64,000 nt of DNA, taken from NCBI RefSeq assembly GCF_003991425.1, contig NZ_CP034346.1, positions 2,269,501-2,333,500 on the forward strand, read 5' to 3'. The notes beneath the pieces are model-generated. The model was given only the letters and a program-made list of their open reading frames with translations. It ran no database searches and was not told the origin of the DNA. A program made the position numbers and the translations under genes. Every line of letters starts with the position of its first letter. Position 1 is the first letter of the stretch. Below are positions 33,230 through 41,496 of the stretch, piece after piece. Source of the DNA: Paenibacillus lutimineralis (lineage in GTDB: Bacteria > Bacillota > Bacilli > Paenibacillales > Paenibacillaceae).

Positions 33230-35371
33230 TTAGTAAATTGCAAAAAAGAACTTATTAAATTCCCGGGATAACTCTTCATTTAGCACTTCCTCGATCTTCT
33301 TTTGGAACTTAGGAGATTGATAAAGACCCTGATAATATTGCAACATGCACTCGACACCATAGCTGGGATCATGAAGCTGGTTACCCCTATTAAACCTGCT
33401 TTCCAGCTCCTCCTTAATAATGGGGTCAGTATAGCTCAACCGGCGTATAACACGAGACATAGCCCTCCAAAAGCGCCATTCATAATCACCAGTAAAGTTT
33501 TTGATGAATAGTTTTTCCAACAATTTTGTTTTGACTAGATCTTCATTGGCCTGGTCCAGACTAAGGTCCAGTTCATCCAACAAAGATGCAGATTCTGGAC
33601 TAGAAAGATCGATATGAGAAACAAAAACGTCGTTTGGAGCAGCCGGCTTAAATTTCCATTGAAACCTAGCGGCAGCATTTCGCAGATCACCATCAATGTA
33701 GATTGAAATGCGTCCATGTTGAATAGCACGAGATACGAATTTAGTGCCGTAGCGTACAGAATCCCGAACAGCGTAGGCAGTATTCCAATGAAGCCAATTT
33801 TCAACTACATATGACTGACTGGTTTCATGTATAGCACGCGCCATTTGGCTTACAGAGTCAGACTCTACCGGGTTAAGCTTGATGTGTAGGCCGTCTTCAG
33901 CAATTGATGTTGCTTTAAAGAATATCGGTTTTTCAGAAGGGAAATGCTGCTTTTGCAATGCCGTTGCCATCTGAAATAGAAATACTAAAGAGGATTGCTC
34001 ACCTAGCATTTCTTCAAACTGATGTGCGAGCTCAGTGAGCTCATCCTGCTCAAGATCAATTAAATCTGTTAAATACTGTTTGATTTTTCTAGGTTGATTC
34101 GTAATACATTTTGCTTTAACTGCTTGAAAACTTTCTTTTACAGCTTGTTCTTTCTTTTTGAGATGATCAAAGATCGAATTCATCTCTTTAACAAAACTGT
34201 CTTTATCAGAATCTATGTCAAATTGCGGGGCAACCTCTTCATCGGCTCTAGAAAGACCGATGTATACCTTAATATTATTACGCTGAATCTGGCGCCATTC
34301 TTCACTTTTGCTGGAGAATAGCCTCTCCATGGTACGCATTTCACCGTCACGAAGAGTAGGGGGAAGCATCAGCAAAATACCATCACAGTCGTTATTTATT
34401 GCAGCTTTGAGCCTGCGAGAGATATCTTCGCTGCTTTGGGAATCCTGCGTCAGCCCTACCGTATCGACCAGGACCATCCGAAAAGGAAGTTTTTCTGGCC
34501 AACCTTCTTTTTTCTTAATTGCCATCAGTACTTTCTCAAATTGTTCACTTAGTCCGCAGCTCACTTCGTATTTTTCTATAATCAAAGAGAAAGGTTCGTA
34601 AGGGTCAAGCAGCTGGCTGAAATGTTGGTTATCTTCAACGTTGGAGAGATCAAACTCGCAAGTAGCCCCATGATTCAAAGTATTGATAAATGGGACGATC
34701 TTTACAAGCTTATCCCACATTGCTTTTTCCATATAACTCGCAAAATGAAAAACGTTGCTATCTTCATTTTTTAGTCCATCATCCCAGACTCTGCGCAATT
34801 GATTTGTAAAGGCTAGTTGTTTAGCCTGAGATTTCTCAGTGTCACTTTTCATGGATGCCATGGCAGAATCAATTTCAGCAATTATGATTTCTTCAAGTAG
34901 TTCTTGAGCACATGCCCGAATTCGATTACTGAACTCACTTGAATGAAGTCGCTCCAATCGGACGGCACCGTTAACTTCCGAGTGAATAGCCTCTATGAAT
35001 TTTTCAGAATTGATATGAGTTTTTAATGCAGAAAATGGAACTCCAGCGCCAGGAGGCGATCCTTTGACGAAGTTCAATAAAACATACTGAATTGCTGTAA
35101 AAATTGCATCAGTATTGACTTGAAAACTGTCTTTTTGAAAGCTTTGCAAAGTAATTCTTAATTTGGGCCGAGTTTGGGAATAACCTTGTTGCAAAAAATA
35201 ATGGATGGGGATAGGAGTAGTTTGAGCAGATGGTTTGCCAACAATCTTTGCTGCATGGACAACAGCAGGGGGAAGGACCCTTTTGGCAAGTGAGCTCTTC
35301 CCGGCTGCAGAAGCGCCTATCAAGGCAACCCTCGCAGCACCGATGGTATTGGGATAAGTGCAAATCTTCAT
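33230..35371 (-). CDS. Large P-loop NTPase, possibly dynamin- or GTPase-like
   Basis: This 713-aa protein is of unknown function. Residues 15-26 contain a P-loop (LIGASAAGKSSLAKR). A later VLVDTVGLTQDS (about residue 300) looks like a GTPase G3 motif, followed by a strand ILLMLPP and IGLSRADEE, which may be a weak base-recognition motif. The middle holds helical regions with KEQAVKESFQ-type charged repeats. No membrane segment or signal is seen. GGAGG precedes the ATG. In an island of defence genes it is a candidate sensor ATPase or GTPase. A short remnant of a paralogue lies at 35783-35842. Confidence 0.6.
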   Translation of the reverse strand: MKICTYPNTIGAARVALIGASAAGKSSLAKRVLPPAVVHAAKIVGKPSAQTTPIPIHYFLQQGYSQTRPKLRITLQSFQKDSFQVNTDAIFTAIQYVLLNFVKGSPPGAGVPFSALKTHINSEKFIEAIHSEVNGAVRLERLHSSEFSNRIRACAQELLEEIIIAEIDSAMASMKSDTEKSQAKQLAFTNQLRRVWDDGLKNEDSNVFHFASYMEKAMWDKLVKIVPFINTLNHGATCEFDLSNVEDNQHFSQLLDPYEPFSLIIEKYEVSCGLSEQFEKVLMAIKKKEGWPEKLPFRMVLVDTVGLTQDSQSSEDISRRLKAAINNDCDGILLMLPPTLRDGEMRTMERLFSSKSEEWRQIQRNNIKVYIGLSRADEEVAPQFDIDSDKDSFVKEMNSIFDHLKKKEQAVKESFQAVKAKCITNQPRKIKQYLTDLIDLEQDELTELAHQFEEMLGEQSSLVFLFQMATALQKQHFPSEKPIFFKATSIAEDGLHIKLNPVESDSVSQMARAIHETSQSYVVENWLHWNTAYAVRDSVRYGTKFVSRAIQHGRISIYIDGDLRNAAARFQWKFKPAAPNDVFVSHIDLSSPESASLLDELDLSLDQANEDLVKTKLLEKLFIKNFTGDYEWRFWRAMSRVIRRLSYTDPIIKEELESRFNRGNQLHDPSYGVECMLQYYQGLYQSPKFQKKIEEVLNEELSREFNKFFFAIY

Positions 35372-35420
35372 TTAAATCCTCCGTTCGCCAAAATAGTGTT
35401 TTTGTGGAAACGGTGGCACC

Positions 35421-35454
35421 AAAAAAGATGCCGCATCAAAAAAATGGGCATCTT
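35421..35454 (-). terminator. Terminator-like hairpin in the NTPase leader
   Basis: On the minus strand AAGATGCC and GGCATCTT pair, followed by six T residues, about 50 bp before the NTPase start codon. It may end an upstream transcript or attenuate the gene. Confidence 0.5.
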
Positions 35455-36180
35455 GAGATCATAAATATACGATGCCGCTAACTCTGCAGCCAAGCAGGCT
35501 ACAAAATCAAACTGCAAGATGCTGCTGACATATAGCCAACACACCTTCCACACATGGAATATAGCATATAATCCCAAAAGGTTAAAGGATTAATTTTCCA
35601 ATTAGAAAATATTGCACTGACGTGACACATTGGGCCAAGTGAACAAGGGTAAGCGCCTGGATCTACTCTTAATATGAGTAACAATCGTTATAAAGACGGC
35701 GTCATGGTAAACCAGGAGTATCTAACACTCTTCAATACAGCGGATACGGCAACCAGTCGCCGTCATGAGTTCTCCCATTTTAATAAATAATTGATGGGGA
35801 TAAGAGTTGTTTGAGCAGATGGTTTGCCAACAATCTTTGCTGTTCGTCGCGGTCGATTCCGGTGATATGATGATGGCCTGGCTGTGGACGTTCCATTCTT
35901 CGGCATGATGGCAGGAACAACACATTGGACGCATTTACTTCTGTTTACCGCCTGGATGTTCTTTTATTTAGCATATCAGGCTCACAAAATAAACAGTCGA
36001 AATTATGGCAGAGCTCGGCTTTGAAAATGTCATCTTCACAGCGAGCGGTGCCCATAAATTATTAGTAACTGTCGCACTTCGTATTACAATCCGTCATAAG
36101 AAGATAAATATCGACATATTCATATAAACAATGATTTAGATCAACATTATTAATAATTTTCAGAAATTAAGTCTTGATAA
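35455..36180. other. Gene debris at the right end of the element
   Basis: 35783-35842 repeats, with a few changes, the NTPase coding bases 35195-35253 (codons for KIVGKPSAQTTPIPIHYF). About 35867-36024 can be read on the plus strand as a hydrophobic tail (DVPFFGMMAGTTHWTH, then LLLFTAWMFFYLAYQ). 36005-36127 is an unrelated 40-codon frame starting MAELGFENVIFTASGAHK. None has a start context or full length. This looks like fragments of deleted genes. Confidence 0.5.
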
Positions 36181-37389
36181 ATTGATTGTCAGTCGTTCTA
36201 CGCCAGTGTGGAGAAGGCAGACTATCCGCAATATAAAGACCGCCCGTTGATCGTGGCAGGCGATCCTAAACGCCGTTCCGGCATTGTGCTGGCGGCTTGT
36301 CCGATCGCCAAACGGTACGGGGTGACGACCGCAGAGAATGTGGGAACGGCGCTGGCGAAATGCCCCGAGCTCGTCGTGATGAGACCGAGAATGGAGAAAT
36401 ATATCCATGTATCGTTGCAGATTACGGAGATTATGAGACAATTTACTGACCTGGTTGAGCCTTACAGTATTGATGAACAACATTTGGATGTAACCGGGAG
36501 CTTATCCTTATTCGGGGACCCGGATACTTTAGCGCGTATAATTCAGACCGAGATCTCGAATAAGACAGGGGTGCGCTGCCGTTTTGGGATCAGCTATAAC
36601 AAGGCGGTCAGCAAGATGGCCTGTGACAACTTCGCCAAGAAGAATGCGGATGGCATCTATCTTCTTCCTCAGGAGAAGCTTCAGGATGTGCTCTGGCCGC
36701 TACCGATTCGGAAATTGCTGATGGTTGGTTCACGGATGGAACGGCATCTTCTGAACATGGGCCTGTCGACAATCGGCCGTTTAGCCAACACGCCAGTGCA
36801 GCGGTTGAAAGCCCGTTTCGGAGTGAATGGGGAAGTGCTGTGGCGTCTGGCCAACGGCATCGATCCTTCACCAGTCAACCCGAATAGCCATCAAGGCGTC
36901 AAATCCATTGGTCACGAGATGACACTGCCACGGGATTACTATTCCTTTGAGACGATTGCCATTCCTTTGTTAGAGCTGACCGAGCTCGTCTGCCGGCGCT
37001 GCAGGGACAAAGGGTTCATGGGCAGTGTGGTCAGTATTAGCTGCCGGGGAGCGGATTTCGACCGACCGACCGGATTTTCACGGCAATTGAAGCTGTCTGA
37101 TCCGACGAATGTGACTAACCAGGTCTACGAGGCAGTGATGGCGCTGTTCCGCAAGTACTGGGACGATCTTCCTGTACGTAAGGTAGGCGTTACCTTGTCG
37201 GGATTAGTATCGGATGATACCTATCAATTGACCTTGTTTGATGAGCGGCCCAAGTATCAGGCGCTGGAGAGAGCAACGGATGAGATTAAGCGGAAGTATG
37301 GAGACTCCGCCATCCTCAGAGCGGTATCACTAACGGCTTCAGGCCAGGCCAGAGACCGGGCCGGCAAGATTGGAGGACATTATCGATGA
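36181..37389 (+). pseudogene. uvrX: 3' portion of the split uvrX
   Basis: From 36184 the frame reads DCQSFYASVEKADYP and continues as a Y-family polymerase to its natural end (SIDEQHLDVTG, RRCRDKGFMGSV, QARDRAGKIGGHYR). It lacks only the first 11 residues, which lie at 6589-6621. A stop at 36178 precedes it, and no ATG, GTG or ribosome site stands before the catalytic Asp. A GTG at 36208 would lose that residue. It is therefore probably not functional while the element is in place. It overlaps yolD by ATGA. Confidence 0.8.
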
Positions 37390-37739
37390 CAGGTAAATTG
37401 CAAGGGAACGGGCTGTGGGAATCCTCACGGATGATGCTGCCGGAGCATAAGGAAGCGATTCTGAACAGCAATCGTTATCTGCAGAAGAGAACGCGGGTTC
37501 AACTGGATGAACAGGAGCTGGAGAGAGTCTCACGAATTTTAATGGAATCGCAGTATGTGGGAAGAGAGGTAGCGCTTCGCCTATTTGGTGAATATAAGGA
37601 TCATAATCTTTATGGAATCGTCGCTCGTCTGGATCCTAGCGGGAGGCGGGTGTGCATACAGACAGGCTCCGGGATGGAATGGGTGTTATGGCGTGATATT
37701 GTCAGCGCCGAGTTCGCAGCAGGATACACCAGCGATTAA
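37386..37739 (+). CDS. yolD: YolD-like SOS accessory protein
   Basis: This 117-aa protein of the YolD family has the motif GNGLWESSRMMLPEHKEAI at residues 7-25, followed by the normal YolD beta-rich domain ending in VLWRDIVSAEF. YolD proteins are encoded next to UvrX/YqjW polymerases and are thought to assist or regulate them. The start overlaps the uvrX stop. Since the element separates it from the LexA promoter at 6093, its SOS control is probably lost unless a promoter lies in the right end of the element. Confidence 0.82.
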   Translation: MTGKLQGNGLWESSRMMLPEHKEAILNSNRYLQKRTRVQLDEQELERVSRILMESQYVGREVALRLFGEYKDHNLYGIVARLDPSGRRVCIQTGSGMEWVLWRDIVSAEFAAGYTSD

Positions 37740-37843
37740 GACGAATTGGATATGAAGTATGGTAAGGTCGCCCCATGGTGCCGAACGCATATTATGCTAT
37801 AATATGGGTTACAGCATTTTGGATTGAATGGGGAGATTAATTG

Positions 37844-38344
37844 ATGATCTTGCACAAAGGTGATGCGTTATTTCACCAGGGAGATGAATGTGAGAACTTG
37901 TATCGCATTAAGAGTGGCTTATTCAAGGTAATACGACTGCATGAGAATGGAAATGTGGTATTGTTTAATATTTTATATCCCGATGAGATTGTTCCGCATC
38001 ATTCTCTGGTCTCACCCAAGGAAGTGCTGGGAACGGCGATTGCGCTGGTCCAAAGTGAGGTAGAGGTTATTCCAGCAAAGCAATGGTACCAGGATATGAA
38101 GAATAATCCGGACAAGGCGATGGAAGTGGCTATGCAGCTGCAGGAAAAGCTAAGATTTATGCAGGAGCGGCTGGATCATCTATCGATCGGCACTCCGGCA
38201 GAACGGCTGGAGCTATTGGGGGACTGGCTAAGCCAGCATGTCCCAGGCACGCATCTTACCGATTACCTGACTCAGGAGGAGATTGGTCAACTGATCGGAG
38301 TGAGGCGCGAGACGGTGAATCGTCTGCTCAAAACATTGGGCTAA
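37844..38344 (+). CDS. Short Crp/Fnr-family regulator, copy 1
   Basis: This 166-aa protein has a cyclic-nucleotide-binding-like beta-roll (residues 1-90) and a compact C-terminal helix-turn-helix: DYLTQEEIGQLIGVRRETVNRLLKTL. It is much shorter than Crp or Fnr (220-240 aa), has a reduced N-terminus and lacks the cysteine cluster of Fnr. The start at 37844 has GGGGAGA upstream, and an extended -10 TGCTATAAT lies at 37795-37803. It is about 70 percent similar by eye to the protein at 39512, so the two arose by duplication. The effector is unknown; a redox or haem signal is possible given the neighbours. Confidence 0.82.
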   Translation: MILHKGDALFHQGDECENLYRIKSGLFKVIRLHENGNVVLFNILYPDEIVPHHSLVSPKEVLGTAIALVQSEVEVIPAKQWYQDMKNNPDKAMEVAMQLQEKLRFMQERLDHLSIGTPAERLELLGDWLSQHVPGTHLTDYLTQEEIGQLIGVRRETVNRLLKTLG

Positions 38345-38473
38345 GATTTTCTTCTAGTGGATTCAGTATTATATCGTTGAGAATTGAAGGATGATAAGAT
38401 CCGCATGATAAGCGGCGTTTAATATGAGCAATAATGATGGTATTTCCTGTTTAGCGGAAGAAGCACGACATTT

Positions 38474-38500
38474 TTGTCATGAACCGAATTGTGGTATAAT
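38474..38500 (+). promoter_or_regulatory. Promoter upstream of the degenerate small gene and YitT gene
   Basis: TTGTCA at 38474-38479 and an extended -10 TGGTATAAT (TATAAT 38495-38500) form a sigma-A-type promoter with a short 15-bp spacer. A ribosome site GAAAGGATC follows. Confidence 0.5.
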
Positions 38501-38537
38501 AATATAGAATCAAAAACAGAAAGGATCAGGATACCAT

Positions 38538-38707
38538 GTGTCCCTTAAGGACGAATCCCCAAAGGACGATTTGGAAACGTTGTGATCTCTCTTACACTTA
38601 GCTTCTTACGTGGAACGTCGGTTTGCGACAATACCCTTACGAAAGAAGCGAGTGATGATGCGAAGTATGAAGTCCTCGAGGATCTTCTTCGCAGGGTGTT
38701 GGCGTAA
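38538..38707 (+). pseudogene. Degenerate small gene before yitT
   Basis: A GTG start after GAAAGGATC gives MSLKDESPKDDLETL and then a stop. Shifted frames continue with ASYVERRFATIPL and then ASDDAKYEVLEDLLRRVLA to a stop at 38707. Together they would make one protein of about 60 aa. Two frame changes are needed, so this is a broken gene or a series of sequencing errors. I do not recognise the family. Confidence 0.35.
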
Positions 38708-38739
38708 GGTCAACCAATCTGCGATAAGAGGGATTCTTT

Positions 38740-39399
38740 ATGAGGAAGAAAGCAGCAAGATGGCAGTATGACGGTAAACAGTTATTAGTTTTGATGTTTG
38801 GTACTTTTTTATTGGCATTTACGTATTATCATATTAATTTTCAGAATGGTCTGTCAGAGGGTGGCTTTGTTGGCCTGGCGCTGTTAGGCAAATATTCGCT
38901 GAATCTGCCTCCGGCGTTGTCGATGCTTGTGCTCGACGCTCTCGTAATGATTGTGGCTGTATTTTTTAAAGGCTGGAAATTTATTGCAAATACACTATTC
39001 GCCTCGGTGCTGTTCTCGGCATTCTATGAACTGTTCGAGCAATTTTCACCGTTGTCCATAGATCTAACGAACAATTTGCCGCTGGCGGCATTGTTGTCGG
39101 GTCTGTTGACAGGACTTGGCGCTGGACTTGTTCTACGTGCCGGCGGAGCGTCAGGCGGAGACGATATTTTAGCATTGATGTTAAGTGGATGGTCAGGCAT
39201 CAAGATTGGTACGATGTTCATCCTGATGGATGCGGTCGTATTGATATTATCCTTGTTCTATTTGCCATTTAAAGAGACGATGTTCACGATTATGGCGGTA
39301 CTGATTGCCGGTAAAATGATTACCTGGACTGTACACTATGGTCGTAAAGAAGTGCCATCGCGCAAAGTTTCTTACGGCATGAAACAGAAAACGGCGTGA
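38740..39399 (+). CDS. YitT-family membrane protein
   Basis: This 219-aa integral membrane protein of the YitT/DUF161 family has five or six hydrophobic segments at about residues 15-35, 45-65, 68-88, 95-125, 135-165 and 168-190. It has the Gly-rich family signature GLGAGLVLRAGGASGGDDI. It is shorter than standard YitT (about 280 aa) because the C-terminal soluble domain is missing, which is common in this subgroup. The function is unknown. It lies between the two paralogous Crp/Fnr genes, which may both control it. Confidence 0.85.
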   Translation: MRKKAARWQYDGKQLLVLMFGTFLLAFTYYHINFQNGLSEGGFVGLALLGKYSLNLPPALSMLVLDALVMIVAVFFKGWKFIANTLFASVLFSAFYELFEQFSPLSIDLTNNLPLAALLSGLLTGLGAGLVLRAGGASGGDDILALMLSGWSGIKIGTMFILMDAVVLILSLFYLPFKETMFTIMAVLIAGKMITWTVHYGRKEVPSRKVSYGMKQKTA

Positions 39400-39431
39400 G
39401 CCTCCGGGCTTCAGCGTCGTTTTCTTTTTTT
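39388..39431 (+). terminator. Terminator after yitT
   Basis: AAAACGGCGTGAGCC pairs imperfectly with the following CTTCAGCGTCGTTTT and ends in CTTTTTTTT. The left arm overlaps the last codons. Confidence 0.6.
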
Positions 39432-39511
39432 TAGGTGATTGCGGACGGGCATAGGCTTTGGAATTCTGCTATAATATGGAATATAGTTTTTGCGGGAATG
39501 GAGAGATCAAT

Positions 39512-40018
39512 ATGATTTTACATAAGGGTGAGGTGCTATTTCATCAAGGGGATGAAGGCGTGAACTTGTACCACATTAAGAGCGGGTTGTTCAAGGTGAC
39601 CAGACTACATGAAAATGGAAATATGGTGTTATTTAATATTCTTTACCCGGGTGAGATGGTTCCGCATCATTCCTTGATCTCACCGAAGGAGACGCATGGA
39701 ACGGCAATTGCGCTAGTACGAAGTGAAGTAGAGGTTATTCCTGCTGAGAAATGGTACCGGGAGCTCGAAGAAGATCCGCATAAAGCGCTTGAGATCGCTA
39801 AGCTGTTGCAGGAGAAGATCAGATTTATGCAGGAACGGTTGGATCATTTGACGGTAGGAACGCCTGCCGAGCGGTTGGAACTGTTGAATAAATGGCTAAA
39901 TCAGCATGCGAATGGTATCCCATTAACGGACTATTTGACGCAAGAGGAGATTGGTCAATTGATCGGGATTAGACGCGAGACGGTGAATCGATTGCTGCGA
40001 GAAATGAACAAAGGTTAA
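39512..40018 (+). CDS. Short Crp/Fnr-family regulator, copy 2
   Basis: This 168-aa paralogue of the protein at 37844 has the same layout: a beta-roll from ILHKGEVLFHQGDEG and a C-terminal helix-turn-helix DYLTQEEIGQLIGIRRETVNRLLREM. The start at 39512 is placed by similarity and by GGAGAGA upstream; the longer open frame from 39458 is not supported. The extended -10 TGCTATAAT at 39467-39475 matches the promoter of copy 1, so gene and promoter were duplicated together. It is convergent with hmp across a terminator. Confidence 0.82.
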   Translation: MILHKGEVLFHQGDEGVNLYHIKSGLFKVTRLHENGNMVLFNILYPGEMVPHHSLISPKETHGTAIALVRSEVEVIPAEKWYRELEEDPHKALEIAKLLQEKIRFMQERLDHLTVGTPAERLELLNKWLNQHANGIPLTDYLTQEEIGQLIGIRRETVNRLLREMNKG

Positions 40019-40029
40019 TCTAAAATAGT

Positions 40030-40077
40030 AACCCCCACGAATCTGGTGATGCGAAGCACTCTAGAGTCGCGGGGGTT
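40030..40077. terminator. Bidirectional hairpin between the Crp/Fnr copy 2 and hmp
   Basis: AACCCCCACGA and TCGCGGGGGTT pair strongly. The genes converge here, so it probably serves both, although the T-run is short. Confidence 0.6.
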
Positions 40078-40102
40078 CTGTATATAGAATCGTTATAGGC
40101 AA

Positions 40103-41305
40103 TTAATCCAGACTATCCGCAGGTCCGAAGAACTCGAAGTGAATTCTCTCTGCGGGAACTCCCCATTGCTTAAGAGCACGGTTAACGGCCTGCATGAACG
40201 GAGCAGGACCACAGAAATAGAAATCAGCGTTGGAATCAGTCACACTCTGCAGCCAAGGGAGATCGATGAAGCCGGTTTTGTCACAGCTTTCACCAGCGGC
40301 TGGAGCTTCATAGACAAGATAAGAACGTAAGGCCGGATGATCTTGAGTCAACTGGCTAATATGCTCTTTCATAGCATGCTGGCTTCCGTTGCGGGCTGCG
40401 TGGATATACACGATCTCGCGTGAAGGCTGTTGCTCCAGCAGTGTCTCGAGCATGCTGACCATCGGAGTTAGGCCTACACCGCCGCTGATCAGTACAACCG
40501 GAAGCTCCTCGGATTGATCAAGTGTGAATTCGCCGGCCGGCGCGCTAAGCTCCAGAATGTCTCCTTCATGCACATCGTCATGCAAATAAGTGGATACGAT
40601 TCCGGCTGGTCTATCGGCCATGGCCTCCTCGCGTTTTACGGAGATGCGGTAATAAGCATGACCTGGTGAAGTAGACAGACTGTAGTGGCGAAGATGGGTG
40701 AAGGATTGTCCTTCTGGTTTGACACGTACTGTGATGTATTGTCCAGGCAGATAACTAGCGATTTCATTGCTGTCTTCTGGTTTTAAGTAAAAAGAGGTGA
40801 TGACATTGCTCTCTTTAACCTTGCGCTCAACAATAAAACGGCGGAATCCGCGCCAGCCACCAGGCTGCTGTTCAGCCTCTTGGTACATCCCAGCTTCGAC
40901 GCTGATGAATACATCGGCGATGACACCATAGGCTTTACCCCAGGCCTCGATGATCTCATCGGTTGCAGCATCACCGAGTACCATTTTTATAGCGGCGAGC
41001 AGATTCTCGCCAACGATTGGATATTGCTCAGGCAAAATGCCCAGCGCCCGGTGCTTTTGGGCAATTCCTTTGACCACAGGAAGGATTTCTTCCAGACGAT
41101 CGATATGTGCGGCAGCAGCGTAGACAGCGTTGGCTAGAGCTGTAGACTGTTTGCCTTGACGCTGATTGGCGTGGTTAAAAACATTGAGTAATTCGGGATG
41201 GTTTTTAAACATCGTCTCATAAAATTTTTTAGTAATTGTTTGCCCATGAACCTCTAGTACAGGAACCGTCGATTTGATGATTTCAATGGTTTTTGCATCA
41301 AGCAT
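40103..41305 (-). CDS. hmp: Flavohaemoglobin (nitric oxide dioxygenase)
   Basis: This 400-aa cytoplasmic enzyme converts NO and O2 to nitrate using NAD(P)H. The globin domain (1-140) has the proximal His in IAQKHRALGI and the distal-side Tyr/Gln region near FYETMF. The FAD domain has RHYSLSTSPGHAYYRISVKRE. The NAD domain has LISGGVGLTPMVSML and DFYFCGPAPFMQAV. All are in family order and length. Two FNR-like dyads stand upstream (41324-41389), suggesting oxygen or nitrosative control by a Crp/Fnr protein in this window. It is a single gene. Confidence 0.95.
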   Translation of the reverse strand: MLDAKTIEIIKSTVPVLEVHGQTITKKFYETMFKNHPELLNVFNHANQRQGKQSTALANAVYAAAAHIDRLEEILPVVKGIAQKHRALGILPEQYPIVGENLLAAIKMVLGDAATDEIIEAWGKAYGVIADVFISVEAGMYQEAEQQPGGWRGFRRFIVERKVKESNVITSFYLKPEDSNEIASYLPGQYITVRVKPEGQSFTHLRHYSLSTSPGHAYYRISVKREEAMADRPAGIVSTYLHDDVHEGDILELSAPAGEFTLDQSEELPVVLISGGVGLTPMVSMLETLLEQQPSREIVYIHAARNGSQHAMKEHISQLTQDHPALRSYLVYEAPAAGESCDKTGFIDLPWLQSVTDSNADFYFCGPAPFMQAVNRALKQWGVPAERIHFEFFGPADSLD

Positions 41306-41323
41306 AGGGGCACCTTCTTTCTA

Positions 41324-41389
41324 TGTGATAAATCTTACAGTAATAAGTATAGGCAAATAGAAATATTAATAAATGTGATTGTCGTCACT
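41324..41389 (-). promoter_or_regulatory. Two FNR-like boxes upstream of hmp
   Basis: TGTGA-TAAATC-TTACA at 41324-41339 and TGTGA-TTGTCG-TCACT at 41374-41389 each differ from the Bacillus FNR consensus TGTGA-N6-TCACA by one base. The inner box is close to the start codon and could block, the outer one could activate. Confidence 0.55.
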
Positions 41390-41442
41390 TCAATTATTTA
41401 CAAAACGTGAATTTATGGATTGTGCAATTAAATTTGTCACAT

Positions 41443-41478
41443 ATAAAAACAGTGTGAGCCCTGAGGCTCACACTGTTT
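41443..41478 (-). terminator. Terminator of msrAB
   Basis: CAGTGTGAGCC-CTGA-GGCTCACACTG is a perfect 11-base stem. On the minus strand it is followed by TTTTTATAT. Confidence 0.85.
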
Positions 41479-41496
41479 ATGAACGATATGCTATTT

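Larger units (their letters stand above)
6625..36186 (+). mobile_element. Large Tn554-family element inserted in uvrX (about 29.6 kb)
   Basis: The block interrupts uvrX exactly at the codon for its first catalytic aspartate. GAC ends the left flank and GAT begins the right flank, so a GAY triplet is shared at both junctions and the exact end is uncertain by three bases. The left end carries tnpA, tnpB, a second tnpB and tnpC reading inward, starting about 160 bp from the junction as in Tn554. The cargo is AT-rich and consists of defence, toxin-like and mobile-element genes. Tn554 relatives insert site-specifically in conserved genes without terminal inverted repeats, which fits. Whether all 29.6 kb moved as one unit is inferred; part could have arrived later. 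Confidence 0.65.

Noticed and set aside
35722..35934. 70-codon minus-strand frame in the debris region
   Set aside because: It runs through a partial NTPase copy and unrelated sequence and has no start signal or recognisable domain.
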